The translations under genes were made by a program, and so were the position numbers. Positions 35,517-43,960 of a stretch of DNA of 64,000 nt are shown here, one piece after another (within the stretch, counting starts at the first letter, position 1; each line of letters starts with the position of its first letter). Under the pieces are notes generated by a model. The model was not told the origin of the DNA. It made no database searches and worked only from the letters and a program-made list of their open reading frames with translations. The stretch spans positions 62,001-126,000 of the forward strand of contig CAVVPD010000002.1 in the NCBI GenBank assembly GCA_963750045.1, written 5' to 3'. The DNA is from DASUAS01 sp963750045. GTDB taxonomy: Bacteria > Actinomycetota > Acidimicrobiia > IMCC26256 > DASPTH01.

Positions 35517-36164
35517 ATGAGTTCCGACGTTTCCCAACTCCCCATCGACCAACAGCACCTGGTGCGCGGGGTCGCTGCTCGCCTCGAGTCCCAGTTCGCC
35601 GGTACGTTCGGCCCCGAGACGATCGAGCGGTTCGTCGTCGACTCGCTCGACAAGCTGCTCGCCACCGCGAAGGTCACGTCGTTCCTGCCCCTCCTCGCCG
35701 AGAAGTTCGCACGCGAACGGCTCCGCGCGCTCGGCCGGGTCGAGGGCTCCCTCCCATCCGCGGCGCCTGGGGTGTTGTTCCTCTGCGTGCACAATGCCGG
35801 TCGCTCCCAGATGGCGGCCGGCTGGCTCCGTCACCTCGCCGGCGACACCGTGGCGGTGTGGTCCGGTGGCTCTGAGCCGACCTCGGAGATCAACCCTGTC
35901 GCGATCACCGCCATGGCGGAAGTCAGCATCGACATCACCGAAGAGTTCCCCAAGCCCTGGACCGACGAGATCGTGCACGCGGCCGACGTCGTCATCACCA
36001 TGGGTTGCGGTGACGCCTGCCCGCTGTACCCGGGGAAGCGCTACGAGGACTGGGACCTCGACGACCCCGCCGAGCAGGATCTCGACGCGGTGCGCGCGAT
36101 CCGTGATGACGTCCGTGCGCGGGTTGTCGTGTTGCTTGAGTCCCTCGAGCTCAACGCACGCTGA
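35517..36164 (+). CDS. arsC: Arsenate reductase ArsC with N-terminal three-helix extension
   Basis: 215 residues from ATG 35517. Residues 1-80 are helical (HLVRGVAARLESQFAGTFG, IERFVVDSLDKLLATAKV, FLPLLAEKFARERLRAL), the extension seen on many mycobacterial-type ArsC proteins. The reductase domain starts near 85 with FLCVHNAGRSQMAAGWL and has TMGCGDACPLYPGKRYEDW. Same reaction as the neighbouring ArsC; two copies plus the fusion domain give three reductase domains in one cluster. The extension's role is not known to me; DNA or partner binding is possible. Confidence 0.9.
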   Translation: MSSDVSQLPIDQQHLVRGVAARLESQFAGTFGPETIERFVVDSLDKLLATAKVTSFLPLLAEKFARERLRALGRVEGSLPSAAPGVLFLCVHNAGRSQMAAGWLRHLAGDTVAVWSGGSEPTSEINPVAITAMAEVSIDITEEFPKPWTDEIVHAADVVITMGCGDACPLYPGKRYEDWDLDDPAEQDLDAVRAIRDDVRARVVVLLESLELNAR

Positions 36165-36249
36165 CTGCGTCAGCACGCCACAGTCGTCAGGGAGGTCGAA
36201 CGGCTTCACGGACAGGTCAGTCGCCGCGCTCGAAACTTCGCCACACACA

Positions 36250-36277
36250 TTGACATCGTTCGATGTGATGGTACGGT
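36250..36277 (+). promoter_or_regulatory. Promoter with overlapping ArsR-type operator upstream of arsI
   Basis: TTGACA (36250-36255), 16-base spacer, TACGGT (36272-36277). Overlapping it is the perfect palindrome ACATCG-TT-CGATGT (36253-36266), so a repressor bound there would block the -35 box and spacer. Confidence 0.65.
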
Positions 36278-36320
36278 ACTCATCTACGAACGTCGATCAA
36301 TCATCTCGCCGGAGGACCCC

Positions 36321-36797
36321 ATGTCCCGTGTCCAGCTCGCCCTCAACGTCACCGACGTCGACGCGGCGGTCGACTTCTACTCCAAGCTCTTCGCGACGCC
36401 GGTGACCAAGCGCAAGCCCGGGTACGCGAACTTCGAGATCGCCGAGCCGCCCCTCAAGCTCGTGCTCATCGAGGCGCCGACCGGGGGAACGCTCAACCAC
36501 CTTGGCGTCGAGACCGAGACCGGCGACGAAGTCGTGGCGGCCGAGGGACGCCTGTCCGAGACCGGCCTGGACACCACCGGCATCGACGACACCGTCTGCT
36601 GCTACGCCACCAAGACCGAGACCTGGGTGACCGACCCCGACGGCGCCAAGTGGGAGTGGTACGTCAAGACCGGCGACGCCGAGCAGATGGCCAACGAAGT
36701 GCTCGGAGCCACGAGCGGCACGTGCTGCGCACCCGCCGCGGCCACGGAGCCGGTCGCCTTGACGGGCGCCGCCGAGAGCAAGTCGACCTGCAGCTGA
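36321..36797 (+). CDS. arsI: ArsI/CadI-family VOC protein (organoarsenical C-As lyase type)
   Basis: 158 residues; ATG 36321 with GGAGGA upstream. SRVQLALNVTDVDAAVDFYSK and RKPGYANFEIAEPPLKLVLI are nearly diagnostic for ArsI/CadI. Candidate metal ligands are Gln5, His60 (TLNHLGVE) and Glu112 (KWEWYV); the vicinal pair Cys93-Cys94 (TVCCYATK) fits trivalent arsenical binding. ArsI cleaves methyl- and aryl-As(III) with Fe(II) and O2; CadI relatives are cadmium-induced. The C-terminus adds a Cys-Cys (GTCCAPAAA) and a final Cys-rich tail. Controlled by the operator at 36253-36266. Confidence 0.9.
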   Translation: MSRVQLALNVTDVDAAVDFYSKLFATPVTKRKPGYANFEIAEPPLKLVLIEAPTGGTLNHLGVETETGDEVVAAEGRLSETGLDTTGIDDTVCCYATKTETWVTDPDGAKWEWYVKTGDAEQMANEVLGATSGTCCAPAAATEPVALTGAAESKSTCS

Positions 36798-36901
36798 GCA
36801 CCTGCGGGGGGGTGCTCTCGGTTCGGGCCTGGGAGCACCGCTTCGGGGATCGGGACCTTGGCCCCTGTGCGTCCTCCCCCCTCCGGGCACATGCTCCACG
36901 G

Positions 36902-37195
36902 GTGGATGATTCAACATCAGTTGAACTTCAGGTCGCCCGCTTTCGGGCGCTCGGCGACCCCACACGGCTGCGGGTGGTCCAAGCGCTCGCCGAGGGCCCC
37001 CGCTGCGTGTGCGAGTTGCGGGACCGGATCGGTGTGTCGGGGCCGTTGCTGTCTCACCACCTGACGGTGCTGCGCGATGCAGGGTTCATCACGGCGAAAC
37101 GCCGCGGGCGGTGGGTCGACTACACACTCGACGCCAGTGCGCTCGCGGGCACCGTGTCGGCTCTCACACCCGAACCCACGGAAGCGATCGGATGA
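36902..37195 (+). CDS. arsR: ArsR arsenite-responsive repressor
   Basis: 97 residues from GTG 36902, the only start that keeps the first helix. RFRALGDPTRLRVVQALAE, Cys35 and Cys37 in GPRCVCELRDRIGV (the CxC As(III)-binding pair on the recognition helix), and LLSHHLTVLRDAGFITAKRR with wing GRWVDYTLD. As(III) binding to the CxC should release DNA. A perfect palindrome lies inside its first codons (36910-36925). Stop overlaps the acr3 start (ATGA). This is the canonical sensor of the cluster. Confidence 0.9.
   Translation: MDDSTSVELQVARFRALGDPTRLRVVQALAEGPRCVCELRDRIGVSGPLLSHHLTVLRDAGFITAKRRGRWVDYTLDASALAGTVSALTPEPTEAIG
36910..36925. promoter_or_regulatory. ArsR/SmtB-type palindrome within the first codons of arsR
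   Basis: TTCAAC-ATCA-GTTGAA is a perfect inverted repeat of the TTCAA/TTGAA form typical of ArsR operators. It starts eight bases after the first base of the GTG, so a bound repressor would act as a roadblock rather than by covering a promoter, unless the real transcript starts further downstream. Confidence 0.6.
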
Positions 37196-38271
37196 CCACG
37201 ACTCGCACCAAGGCCGTGACCTCGAAGCTGTCGACCCTCGACCGTTTCCTGCCGGTCTGGATCGGGCTCGCCATGGCGGTGGGACTGGTGTTGGGACGGC
37301 TCATACCCGACCTCAACACCACGCTCGAGGGCATCAAGATCGATACCGTCTCGCTGCCCATCGCGATCGGGTTGTTCGCCATGATGTACCCGGTCCTGGC
37401 GAAGGTCCGTTACCGCCACATCGGCGACGAGCTCACCGACCGGCGCGCCATCGTGTTCTCGCTGGTGCTCAACTGGGTTGTCGGGCCCCTGCTCATGTTC
37501 ACTCTCGCCTGGGTGTTCCTCGCCGACCAACCCGAACTGCGCACTGGCCTCATCATCGTCGGCTTGGCACGGTGCATCGCCATGGTCCTCATCTGGAACG
37601 ACCTTGCGTGCGGCAGCCGAGAACTCGCCGCCGTGCTCGTCGCGCTGAACTCGGTGTTCCAGATCGTCATGTACTCGGTGCTCGGCTGGTTCTACCTGAC
37701 CGCGCTGCCGAACTGGCTCGGGCTCGACACCCAGAGCCTCCACGTGTCCATGTGGGACATCGCCAAGTCGGTGATCATCTTCCTCGGCATCCCGCTCCTC
37801 GCCGGCTTCCTCACCCGCACCATCGGCGAGAAGCGCAAGGGCACCGAGTGGTACGAGCAACACTTCCTCCCCCGCATCGGCCCCATCGCCCTCTACGGCC
37901 TGCTCTTCACCATCGTCGTGCTGTTCGCCCTCCAAGGCAAGAAGATCACCGCCGATCCGCTCGACGTCGCACGCGTCGCCATCCCACTCCTCGTGTACTT
38001 CGCGCTGATGTGGGGCGGCTCGTTCACCGCTGGCCGCAAGCTCGGCTTCCCCTACGACCGCAACGCGTCCATCGCCTTCACCGCAGCAGGAAACAACTTC
38101 GAGCTTGCCATCGCCGTGTCCATCGCCGTGTTCGGCATCACCTCGGGCCAGGCGCTCGCCGGCACGATCGGACCACTCGTCGAGGTTCCGGTGCTCGTCG
38201 CCCTCGTCTTCGTGTCCTTGTGGGCACGACGCCGCTACTACCCCGCCACCCTCGAGGCGACCGCGCCATGA
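37192..38271 (+). CDS. acr3: Acr3-type arsenite efflux permease
   Basis: 359 residues with about ten transmembrane helices; ATG 37192 overlaps the arsR stop. LSTLDRFLPVWIGLAMAVG, PIAIGLFAMMYPVLAKVRY, the essential-Cys segment GLARCIAMVLIWNDLACG, ALNSVFQIVMYSVLG and NNFELAIAVSIAVFGITSGQ are classic Acr3. It pumps arsenite out using the proton gradient. With the aquaporin and three ArsC domains it completes uptake-independent arsenate resistance. Confidence 0.95.
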   Translation: MTTTRTKAVTSKLSTLDRFLPVWIGLAMAVGLVLGRLIPDLNTTLEGIKIDTVSLPIAIGLFAMMYPVLAKVRYRHIGDELTDRRAIVFSLVLNWVVGPLLMFTLAWVFLADQPELRTGLIIVGLARCIAMVLIWNDLACGSRELAAVLVALNSVFQIVMYSVLGWFYLTALPNWLGLDTQSLHVSMWDIAKSVIIFLGIPLLAGFLTRTIGEKRKGTEWYEQHFLPRIGPIALYGLLFTIVVLFALQGKKITADPLDVARVAIPLLVYFALMWGGSFTAGRKLGFPYDRNASIAFTAAGNNFELAIAVSIAVFGITSGQALAGTIGPLVEVPVLVALVFVSLWARRRYYPATLEATAP

Positions 38272-38528
38272 ATTGCCTCGACAGCGCAACCGGTAGCTCG
38301 TCGGTTGCCCGGGCTGCCATCGGCATCTGCGTCGTCTGCGGTGCCGGTGTCTGCAGCGACCACGCGACCGTCACCGCGCACCACCTCACGCACGTCGAGT
38401 TGGTGAACCGGACCGTGGCGGTCGAACCGCCCGCTCGACACATCTACTGCCACACCTGCGCGGCGGCCATTGATGCCCAAGCGCATCCGCACGGCCACGC
38501 CATCCATTTCGCCCACCGTCGTCACTGA
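38268..38528 (+). CDS. DUF2180-like small Cys-rich protein
   Basis: 86 residues; ATG 38268 overlaps the acr3 stop (ATGA). Cys at 3, 21, 24, 29, 61 and 64 (GICVVCGAGVCSDH and IYCHTCAAAI) suggest a zinc ribbon; the usual N-terminal MNCYDC appears as MNCLDS, so one Cys is lost. The C-terminus is His-rich (HPHGHAIHFAHRRH). The function is unknown. Being co-translated with acr3 it could be a metal or arsenic binder; I cannot do better than that. Confidence 0.7.
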   Translation: MNCLDSATGSSSVARAAIGICVVCGAGVCSDHATVTAHHLTHVELVNRTVAVEPPARHIYCHTCAAAIDAQAHPHGHAIHFAHRRH

Positions 38529-38564
38529 CCGCCCGACAGGCCACGATTTCGTCAGGGAGCCTCC

Positions 38565-39752
38565 ATGTCGTCACCCATCGTCATCCTTGCCGGGGCTCGC
38601 ACCCCGATCGGCAAGCTGTCCGGCTCGTTGGCTTCGTTCTCGGCCCCCGAGCTGGGCGGGTTCGCGATCCGCGGTGCGCTCGAACGGGCCGGTCTCTCCG
38701 GTGAGCAGATCGACTACGTCTCCATGGGCCACGTGCTGCAGGCCGGCGCCGGTCAGATCACCGCACGTCAAGCCGCGGTCAACGGCGGCATCCCCATGAG
38801 CGTCCCGGCCACGACGGTGAACAAGGTGTGCCTGTCGGGGATGGACGCCATCTACCAGGCCGACCGCAGGATCCGTTCCGGTGACGCGTGGATCGTCGTC
38901 GCCGGCGGCATGGAATCGATGACCAACGCCCCCTACCTGCTCCCCGGTGCGCGCGGCGGGTACCGCCTCGGGGACCAGAGCGTGATCGACTCGCTCATGT
39001 ACGACGGCTTGTACTGCGCGTTCGATCAGTGCGCCATGGGCGAGGGCACCGAGAAGTACTCCCAGGCCCGCGGCGTGATGCGCGAACACATGGACGCCAT
39101 GGCTGCTGAGTCACACCGTCGTGCGGATGCCGCCCAACAAGCCGGCCTCTTCGACCGCGAGATCGTCCGCGTCACCGTGCACCAGCGCCGCGGTGACGCG
39201 GTCATCGTCGGTCACGACGAAGGCGTCCGGGGCGATACCACCCTCGAATCTCTCGCCGGGCTGCGCCCCGCGTTCGACGAAGCCGGCCACATCACCGCCG
39301 GCAACGCCAGCCAGATCAGCGACGGCGCATCGGCCACCATCATCACCACCGCGGGCGTCGCCGAGCGGCTGGGTGTGACACCGATCGCCGAGATCCTCGC
39401 CTACGGGCAAGTTGCGGGCCCCGACGCCTCCCTGCTCCACCAACCGTCGCGCGCCATCCATGCCGCCCTCGACCGGGCCGGCCTGGCCATCGCCGACGTC
39501 GACCTGTTCGAGATCAACGAGGCCTTCGCGGCGGTCGGTGTCGCGTCGGCCGACGATCTCGGCATCTCGATGGACGTCGTCAATGTCAACGGCGGCGCCA
39601 TCGCCATGGGTCATCCCCTCGGCATGTCCGGCAACCGCATCGCCCTGCACCTCGCGCTCGAGCTCGCCCGCCGCGGCGGCGGCACCGGGGCCGCCGCGCT
39701 CTGCGGTGGTGGCGGCCAGGGGGACGCACTCTTGATCCGCAGCATCACGTGA
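38565..39752 (+). CDS. Acetyl-CoA acetyltransferase (thiolase)
   Basis: 395 residues; ATG 38565 follows AGGGAG. True thiolase with nucleophile Cys89 (NKVCLSGMDAIYQA), NEAFAAVGVAS, GGAIAMGHPLGMSGNRI (His) and ALCGGGGQGDAL (second Cys). It condenses or cleaves acyl-CoA at the beta-keto position; typical length. In contrast to the Ser-containing relative at 4221-5393, all catalytic residues are present. Its place between the ars cluster and the ABC operon has no obvious functional meaning and may mark the edge of a transferred segment. Confidence 0.92.
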   Translation: MSSPIVILAGARTPIGKLSGSLASFSAPELGGFAIRGALERAGLSGEQIDYVSMGHVLQAGAGQITARQAAVNGGIPMSVPATTVNKVCLSGMDAIYQADRRIRSGDAWIVVAGGMESMTNAPYLLPGARGGYRLGDQSVIDSLMYDGLYCAFDQCAMGEGTEKYSQARGVMREHMDAMAAESHRRADAAQQAGLFDREIVRVTVHQRRGDAVIVGHDEGVRGDTTLESLAGLRPAFDEAGHITAGNASQISDGASATIITTAGVAERLGVTPIAEILAYGQVAGPDASLLHQPSRAIHAALDRAGLAIADVDLFEINEAFAAVGVASADDLGISMDVVNVNGGAIAMGHPLGMSGNRIALHLALELARRGGGTGAAALCGGGGQGDALLIRSIT

Positions 39753-40457
39753 TCAATCCACGGCCACACCAAGCGGACTCGCTCGGGCGAGAAGGTCGTC
39801 TCTGTCGGGTCCATGCCCGAGGATCGAGTCGTCAAGCTGGTCGGCCAGCCAATCCCTGAGGTCAACGTGTTCGACAAACAGCTCGCCGACCGCCTCAACG
39901 AGGTCGCTCGGTAGCGACGGTGCACCTACCAGGGCCACGCCGACGGAGTCGTCGACTGCTCTGATGGTCGATCGTGTCTCGGCCGGCCCCATCCGGGTGA
40001 GTACCGCGAGCAGCCTGATCTCACGCCGCCACTGCGCGGGTCTCTCCCGCAACACTCGCCGCTGCTCCTCTTCGTCATAGAGCAGCAGTACGTCTGCGTC
40101 GAGAGCCTCGACCGATTCGAAGCCGCCGACGCGGACGAGCTCCGCCGCATGATCCAACGCGAGGGCCCCGACGGTCGCGCTCAAGCCGGCGGAGGCGAGT
40201 AGGTCAGCGACGGGATCGAGGATCGCCTCCATTGGCGGGTCGATCGACAGGGCCAGCAGCGCTGGCGGTTCGAGCGCTCGAACTGAGGACTTGGCGACAT
40301 CGGCGGGCAAACGCGTCGCGAGCACGGCGGAGACTCGTCGACGTTGGCCTCGATCCACCTCGCGAAGCTCCGCTTGGCGGCCGTGACCGTCAGCCCGCGT
40401 TCGGCGATGGGTGCCGAGGACGTTGGCGGATGACCATCCCTCCGATTTGACGGCCAA
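39753..40457 (-). CDS. Hypothetical protein, possibly frameshifted at the N-terminus
   Basis: The frame (TTG 40457 to the stop at 39753, immediately next to the thiolase stop) is well formed from about residue 45 on: LATRLPADVAKSSVRALEPP, ALDHAAELVRVGGFESVEAL, VLLLYDEEEQRRVLRERPA, ending ARASPLGVAVD. Upstream of that another frame reads more naturally (ERGLTVTAAKRSFARWIEAN, around 40330-40400), so the true N-terminus may lie there with one base lost or gained. I recognise no family. No signal peptide or membrane helix. Confidence 0.5.
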   Translation of the reverse strand: MAVKSEGWSSANVLGTHRRTRADGHGRQAELREVDRGQRRRVSAVLATRLPADVAKSSVRALEPPALLALSIDPPMEAILDPVADLLASAGLSATVGALALDHAAELVRVGGFESVEALDADVLLLYDEEEQRRVLRERPAQWRREIRLLAVLTRMGPAETRSTIRAVDDSVGVALVGAPSLPSDLVEAVGELFVEHVDLRDWLADQLDDSILGHGPDRDDLLARASPLGVAVD

Positions 40458-40524
40458 CCGGCCGCGGATAAGACTATTCCACTATGTATCTAGGTAAAGT
40501 GCCCGTCCGGATGAGGACGTCGGG
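40458..40524. promoter_or_regulatory. AT-rich promoter region of the GntR/ABC operon
   Basis: The stretch at about 40467-40500 is clearly more AT-rich than its surroundings and contains ACTATT and CTATGTATCTAGGTA, plausible for a promoter with a YtrA-type operator. No unambiguous -35/-10 pair. Confidence 0.35.
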
Positions 40525-40917
40525 GTGATCGAGTTCCGGATCGACCCGCGGTCAGGTGTTGCCCCGTACCGGCAGTTGGTGCAGCAGGTCCACCAGGCGC
40601 TGCGTCTCGGTGTGTTGCGTGAGGGCGATCAGCTCCCGACGGTGAAGGAGGTGGTCGCACAAGTCGCGATCAATCCGAACACCGTGCTGAAGGCGTATCG
40701 CGAGCTCGAGCATGAGGGCCTCGCCGAGGGTCGGCCGGGCGTGGGGACGTTCGTTACCCGTTCGCTCACCGATGGTTCCCTGGCCGCGCACAAGAGCTTG
40801 CGCGCGGAGCTGGCGCGCTGGCTGACGAAGGCCCGGCAGGCAGGGCTCGACGATGACAGCATCGCCGCGCTCTTCGAAGCCACGTTTCGTGCCGCCTCCG
40901 ACGAGGGCGTCGCGTGA
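40525..40917 (+). CDS. GntR-family regulator, YtrA subfamily
   Basis: 130 residues from GTG 40525. The winged helix is FRIDPRSGVAPYRQLVQQVH, LREGDQLPTVKEVVAQVAIN, PNTVLKAYRELEHEGLAEGR and PGVGTFVTRSL. The effector domain is only a short two-helix tail (LARWLTKARQAGLDDDSIAA), as in YtrA regulators, which control neighbouring ABC transporters in response to cell-envelope antibiotics. It overlaps the ATPase gene by GTGA, a standard YtrA operon layout. Confidence 0.9.
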   Translation: MIEFRIDPRSGVAPYRQLVQQVHQALRLGVLREGDQLPTVKEVVAQVAINPNTVLKAYRELEHEGLAEGRPGVGTFVTRSLTDGSLAAHKSLRAELARWLTKARQAGLDDDSIAALFEATFRAASDEGVA

Positions 40918-41804
40918 ACGCGATCACGACTGAGAGCCTGGGGAAGCGCTACGGGCGGCGATGGGCGCTGCGGGACTGCACGGTTGGAATACCGACCGGC
41001 CGCGTCGTGGGCCTGGTCGGCGCCAACGGTGCCGGGAAGACAACGCTGCTGCACCTCGCGGTCGGCTTGATCGAACCGACCGAGGGCTCGATACGCGTGT
41101 TCGGTGATCGACCGGGCACGGGGCCGGCGCAGCTGGCGCGCGTCGGGTTCCTCGCGCAGGACGCGCCTGTCTACTCGTCGTTCACCGTCGGTGATCATCT
41201 GCGTCTCGGCCAACGCTGCAACCCGAACTGGGACCAGCAGTTCGCGGCTCAGCGCATCGCCGGGCTCGGCCTCGATTCCGGCCAGCGCGCGGGTCGCCTT
41301 TCGGGTGGCCAACGGTTGCAGCTCGCGTTGACACTCGCGATGGCCAAGCGCCCGGAGCTCCTCGTGCTCGACGAACCGCTGTCAAGCCTCGATCCCCTCG
41401 CCCGCCGTGAGTTTCTGGGCGACGTGATGGAGCTCGTCGCTGAACGAGGACCGACCATCGTCCTCTCATCGCATTCGCTCGTGGATGTCGAGCGCGTGTG
41501 CGATCACGTCGTCGTCCTGGCGTCTGGTCGTGTGCGCCTTCAAGGCGAAATCGACGATCTGCTCGCGACCCACAAGGTCCTCACCGGACCGCGACTCGGG
41601 TCCTACTCGCTTCCGAGCGGGCAGTCGCTCGTCCAAGCGAGCCATACCGATCGACAGACGACGATGCTGGTGCGCACTTACCAGCCGATCCTCGATCCAC
41701 GCTGGGTCGTGGCGCCCGTCCATCTCGAAGACCTCGTGCTCGCGTACATGTCGACCGGATCACCACCCACTGACTTGCCCCGGCTCCACGAGGTTCGCTC
41801 ATGA
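40914..41804 (+). CDS. ABC transporter ATP-binding protein
   Basis: 296 residues from GTG 40914. Walker A LVGANGAGKTTLLHL, signature RLSGGQRLQLALTLA, Walker B ELLVLDEPLSSLDPLARR and switch His IVLSSHSLVDVERV. The last 80 residues resemble the C-terminal region of drug/antimicrobial-peptide exporters (CcmA/YtrB type). It pairs with the permease whose ATG overlaps its stop, and with the YtrA-type regulator; together they probably export or detoxify an envelope-active compound. Confidence 0.9.
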   Translation: MNAITTESLGKRYGRRWALRDCTVGIPTGRVVGLVGANGAGKTTLLHLAVGLIEPTEGSIRVFGDRPGTGPAQLARVGFLAQDAPVYSSFTVGDHLRLGQRCNPNWDQQFAAQRIAGLGLDSGQRAGRLSGGQRLQLALTLAMAKRPELLVLDEPLSSLDPLARREFLGDVMELVAERGPTIVLSSHSLVDVERVCDHVVVLASGRVRLQGEIDDLLATHKVLTGPRLGSYSLPSGQSLVQASHTDRQTTMLVRTYQPILDPRWVVAPVHLEDLVLAYMSTGSPPTDLPRLHEVRS

Positions 41805-42727
41805 CGTGGCTCGCCTGGCGACAATTTCGAGCCAACGCCGTCCTCGCAAGCTTCGTCACCCTTGCCGTCGTCATCGTGCTCGTCACCACCCGCGGTCGGA
41901 TCGCGCACATCACCGATCCCGACAAGCTGTCCACGGCCTACAAGTCGCTTCGGCTGCTCGGCACCGCGCTGATCGGTGTCCCCGCGTTCATCGGCGCATT
42001 CTGGGGTGCGCCACTCCTCGCCCATGAGCTCGAGACCGGCACCCATCGACTCGCATGGACCCAGAGCGTCACGCGCCGAAACTGGCTCGCCATCAAGTTG
42101 GCCGTCGCCGGCCTGGCCGCGGTCGTGATCACCGCGACGTTCAGCCTCGTGTTCACCTGGTGGTCGCTACCCCTCGATCGGTATTTCGGCAACCGCATCG
42201 GCACCGCGAATTTCGGCCAGCGCGGCATCGTCCCCATCGCGTACGCGCTGTTCGGACTCGCGCTCGGCACGTGTGCCGGCACCGTGCTGCGCCGCACTCT
42301 CCCCGCCATGGCTGCCACCCTCGCCGGCTTCCTCGCCGCTCGATTCGCGTTCCAGACCTTCGTCCGCTCCCACCTACTCGGCACCGTGACCGTCACCCTC
42401 CCCAACAACCTGTTCGGCCAGCGCGAAGGCCAACCCGCGACGCGCGGTGGGTGGATCATCTCCAGCAAGACCGTCGACTCGGCCGGACATGAGCTCACCA
42501 ACGCTTCGATCGACCGGATCGTCCGCCATTCCTGCCACGTCACGGACAAGACGACCACCGGCGACCTCGGCCGCTGCGCAGACCGGCTTGGCTTCCACGA
42601 CGTGGTCCGCATGCACCCCGCCAACCAGTTCTGGTCCCTGCAAGGGCTGGAAGCAACAAGCTTCGTGCTCCTCGCCCTCATGATCACCGCAGCCTGCTTC
42701 TGGTGGATCCGCCACCGCACAGCATGA
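41801..42727 (+). CDS. ABC transporter permease (ABC-2 like)
   Basis: 308 residues; ATG 41801 overlaps the ATPase stop (ATGA). MTWLAWRQFRANAVLASFV and later HELETGTHRLAWTQSVTRRNW are typical of actinobacterial six-helix ABC-2 permeases found behind YtrA regulators. Helices are visible at LGTALIGVPAFIGAFWGAP, AVAGLAAVVITATFSLVF, IAYALFGLALGTCAGTVL and TSFVLLALMITAACFWW. Between the fifth and last helices is a polar extracytoplasmic stretch with two Cys. The substrate is unknown. Confidence 0.85.
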   Translation: MTWLAWRQFRANAVLASFVTLAVVIVLVTTRGRIAHITDPDKLSTAYKSLRLLGTALIGVPAFIGAFWGAPLLAHELETGTHRLAWTQSVTRRNWLAIKLAVAGLAAVVITATFSLVFTWWSLPLDRYFGNRIGTANFGQRGIVPIAYALFGLALGTCAGTVLRRTLPAMAATLAGFLAARFAFQTFVRSHLLGTVTVTLPNNLFGQREGQPATRGGWIISSKTVDSAGHELTNASIDRIVRHSCHVTDKTTTGDLGRCADRLGFHDVVRMHPANQFWSLQGLEATSFVLLALMITAACFWWIRHRTA

Positions 42728-42775
42728 CCTCAGCGATCGTGGCCCGTGGAAGTGCCCCCGATCGCCGGGTGGACG

Positions 42776-43960
42776 TCATTCTCGCCGATCCTTCGCGACG
42801 TTCTCGGGCAGAGGTGCGAGCAGCGCTGCGAACGTCACCGCTGCCTCGGCCTGCATGCCAGGCAGGACATGCTGGTAGACGTTCATGGTGAAGACCACGT
42901 TGGCATGACCGCGGCGCTCGCTGACGACCTTGACGTGCACCCCCGCTTTGAGGAGCAGGGTGGCGTGGGTGTGGCGCAAATCGTGCAGCGAGATGGTTGG
43001 GACCGACAGCTTGGCGACCTTACGGTCGAGGATCTGGCTGAAGCTCTGGGGATGGATCCATGACCCGTCGGGCTTGGTGAACACCAGGCTCTCTCCTCGA
43101 GGTTCTTTGCCACCGCGTTCTTCAGCCCGCTCGATGCGCCATGCCCTCAGCACGTCGACCGTGCTCGGGTCGATGTCGATCGTCCGCCGGCCAGTGTCGG
43201 TCTTGACGTCGGAGATGTGTACCTCGTAGGCGACATCCACCAGGGCCTGGCGAACCGACAGTCGCCCGGCGTCGAGATCGAGGTCGCACCAACGCAGGCC
43301 TAGTACCTCACCGCGGCGCATACCGGTATGAGCGGCGAGGTGGAAGGCCGGGTGGAGACGATGAGAGCGCACAGCATCCAGGAACATGGCGAGCTGCTGC
43401 GCGTCCCACGCCTTCACTTCACCCCGGCGGCTCCCACTCGCGGAGGGAGCGTCAGCGAGGGCGACCACGTTGCGCACCACCATGCCCTTGCGGGCAGCGT
43501 CGGAGAACGCCTTGCTCAGCATCAGGTGGATGTTGCGCACCGTCTTGGTAGCGAGCCCACGCGACGTTCCACCGGCCTGTCTGCGCCCCTCGGTGAGCAG
43601 GGTGGCGTAGAACAGGTCGAGGTCGTCGGGGGTGATCTTGGCCAGGGGCCGACGCCCCAGCGCAGGCACGACGTGCAGGTCGATGTTGCGCCGGTACGAG
43701 TCGTAGGTGCTGGTCCGAAGCCGCGACTTCTGGATCGGCAGCCATCGCTCGGTGAGGTACTCGGCGACGGTGAGCTTCTCAGTCGGGACAGGTTCCCCTT
43801 CGTACTTGCGGCGGATCAAGTCGGCGAGGAGCCGCTCCGCGTCACCTCGTCGGGGACCGGCCGGAACCCAGCGGCGCCGCTTGCGGCCGGTGCCGGGATC
43901 GATGCCGTCGTAGACGACCGCGTAGTAGTTCTTGCCCTTCTTCTGGATGCCTCCGCGCAT
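42776..43960 (-). CDS. Tyrosine recombinase / phage-type integrase
   Basis: 394 residues from ATG 43960 with GAAGGG upstream. N-terminal Arm-binding region (RGGIQKKGKNYYAVVYDGID) and SAM-like core-binding domain (LTVAEYLTERWLPIQKSRL, RTSTYDSYRRNIDLHVVPAL). Catalytic residues: Arg in HTGMRRGEVLGLRWCDLD, Lys region ISDVKTDTGRRTIDID, HxxR in SLHDLRHTHATLLLKAGV, His of RRGHANVVFT and the nucleophile Tyr in MNVYQHVLPGM. It is intact and therefore potentially active. It lies downstream of an initiator tRNA gene on the same strand, a typical site-specific integration arrangement. Confidence 0.92.
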   Translation of the reverse strand: MRGGIQKKGKNYYAVVYDGIDPGTGRKRRRWVPAGPRRGDAERLLADLIRRKYEGEPVPTEKLTVAEYLTERWLPIQKSRLRTSTYDSYRRNIDLHVVPALGRRPLAKITPDDLDLFYATLLTEGRRQAGGTSRGLATKTVRNIHLMLSKAFSDAARKGMVVRNVVALADAPSASGSRRGEVKAWDAQQLAMFLDAVRSHRLHPAFHLAAHTGMRRGEVLGLRWCDLDLDAGRLSVRQALVDVAYEVHISDVKTDTGRRTIDIDPSTVDVLRAWRIERAEERGGKEPRGESLVFTKPDGSWIHPQSFSQILDRKVAKLSVPTISLHDLRHTHATLLLKAGVHVKVVSERRGHANVVFTMNVYQHVLPGMQAEAAVTFAALLAPLPENVAKDRRE

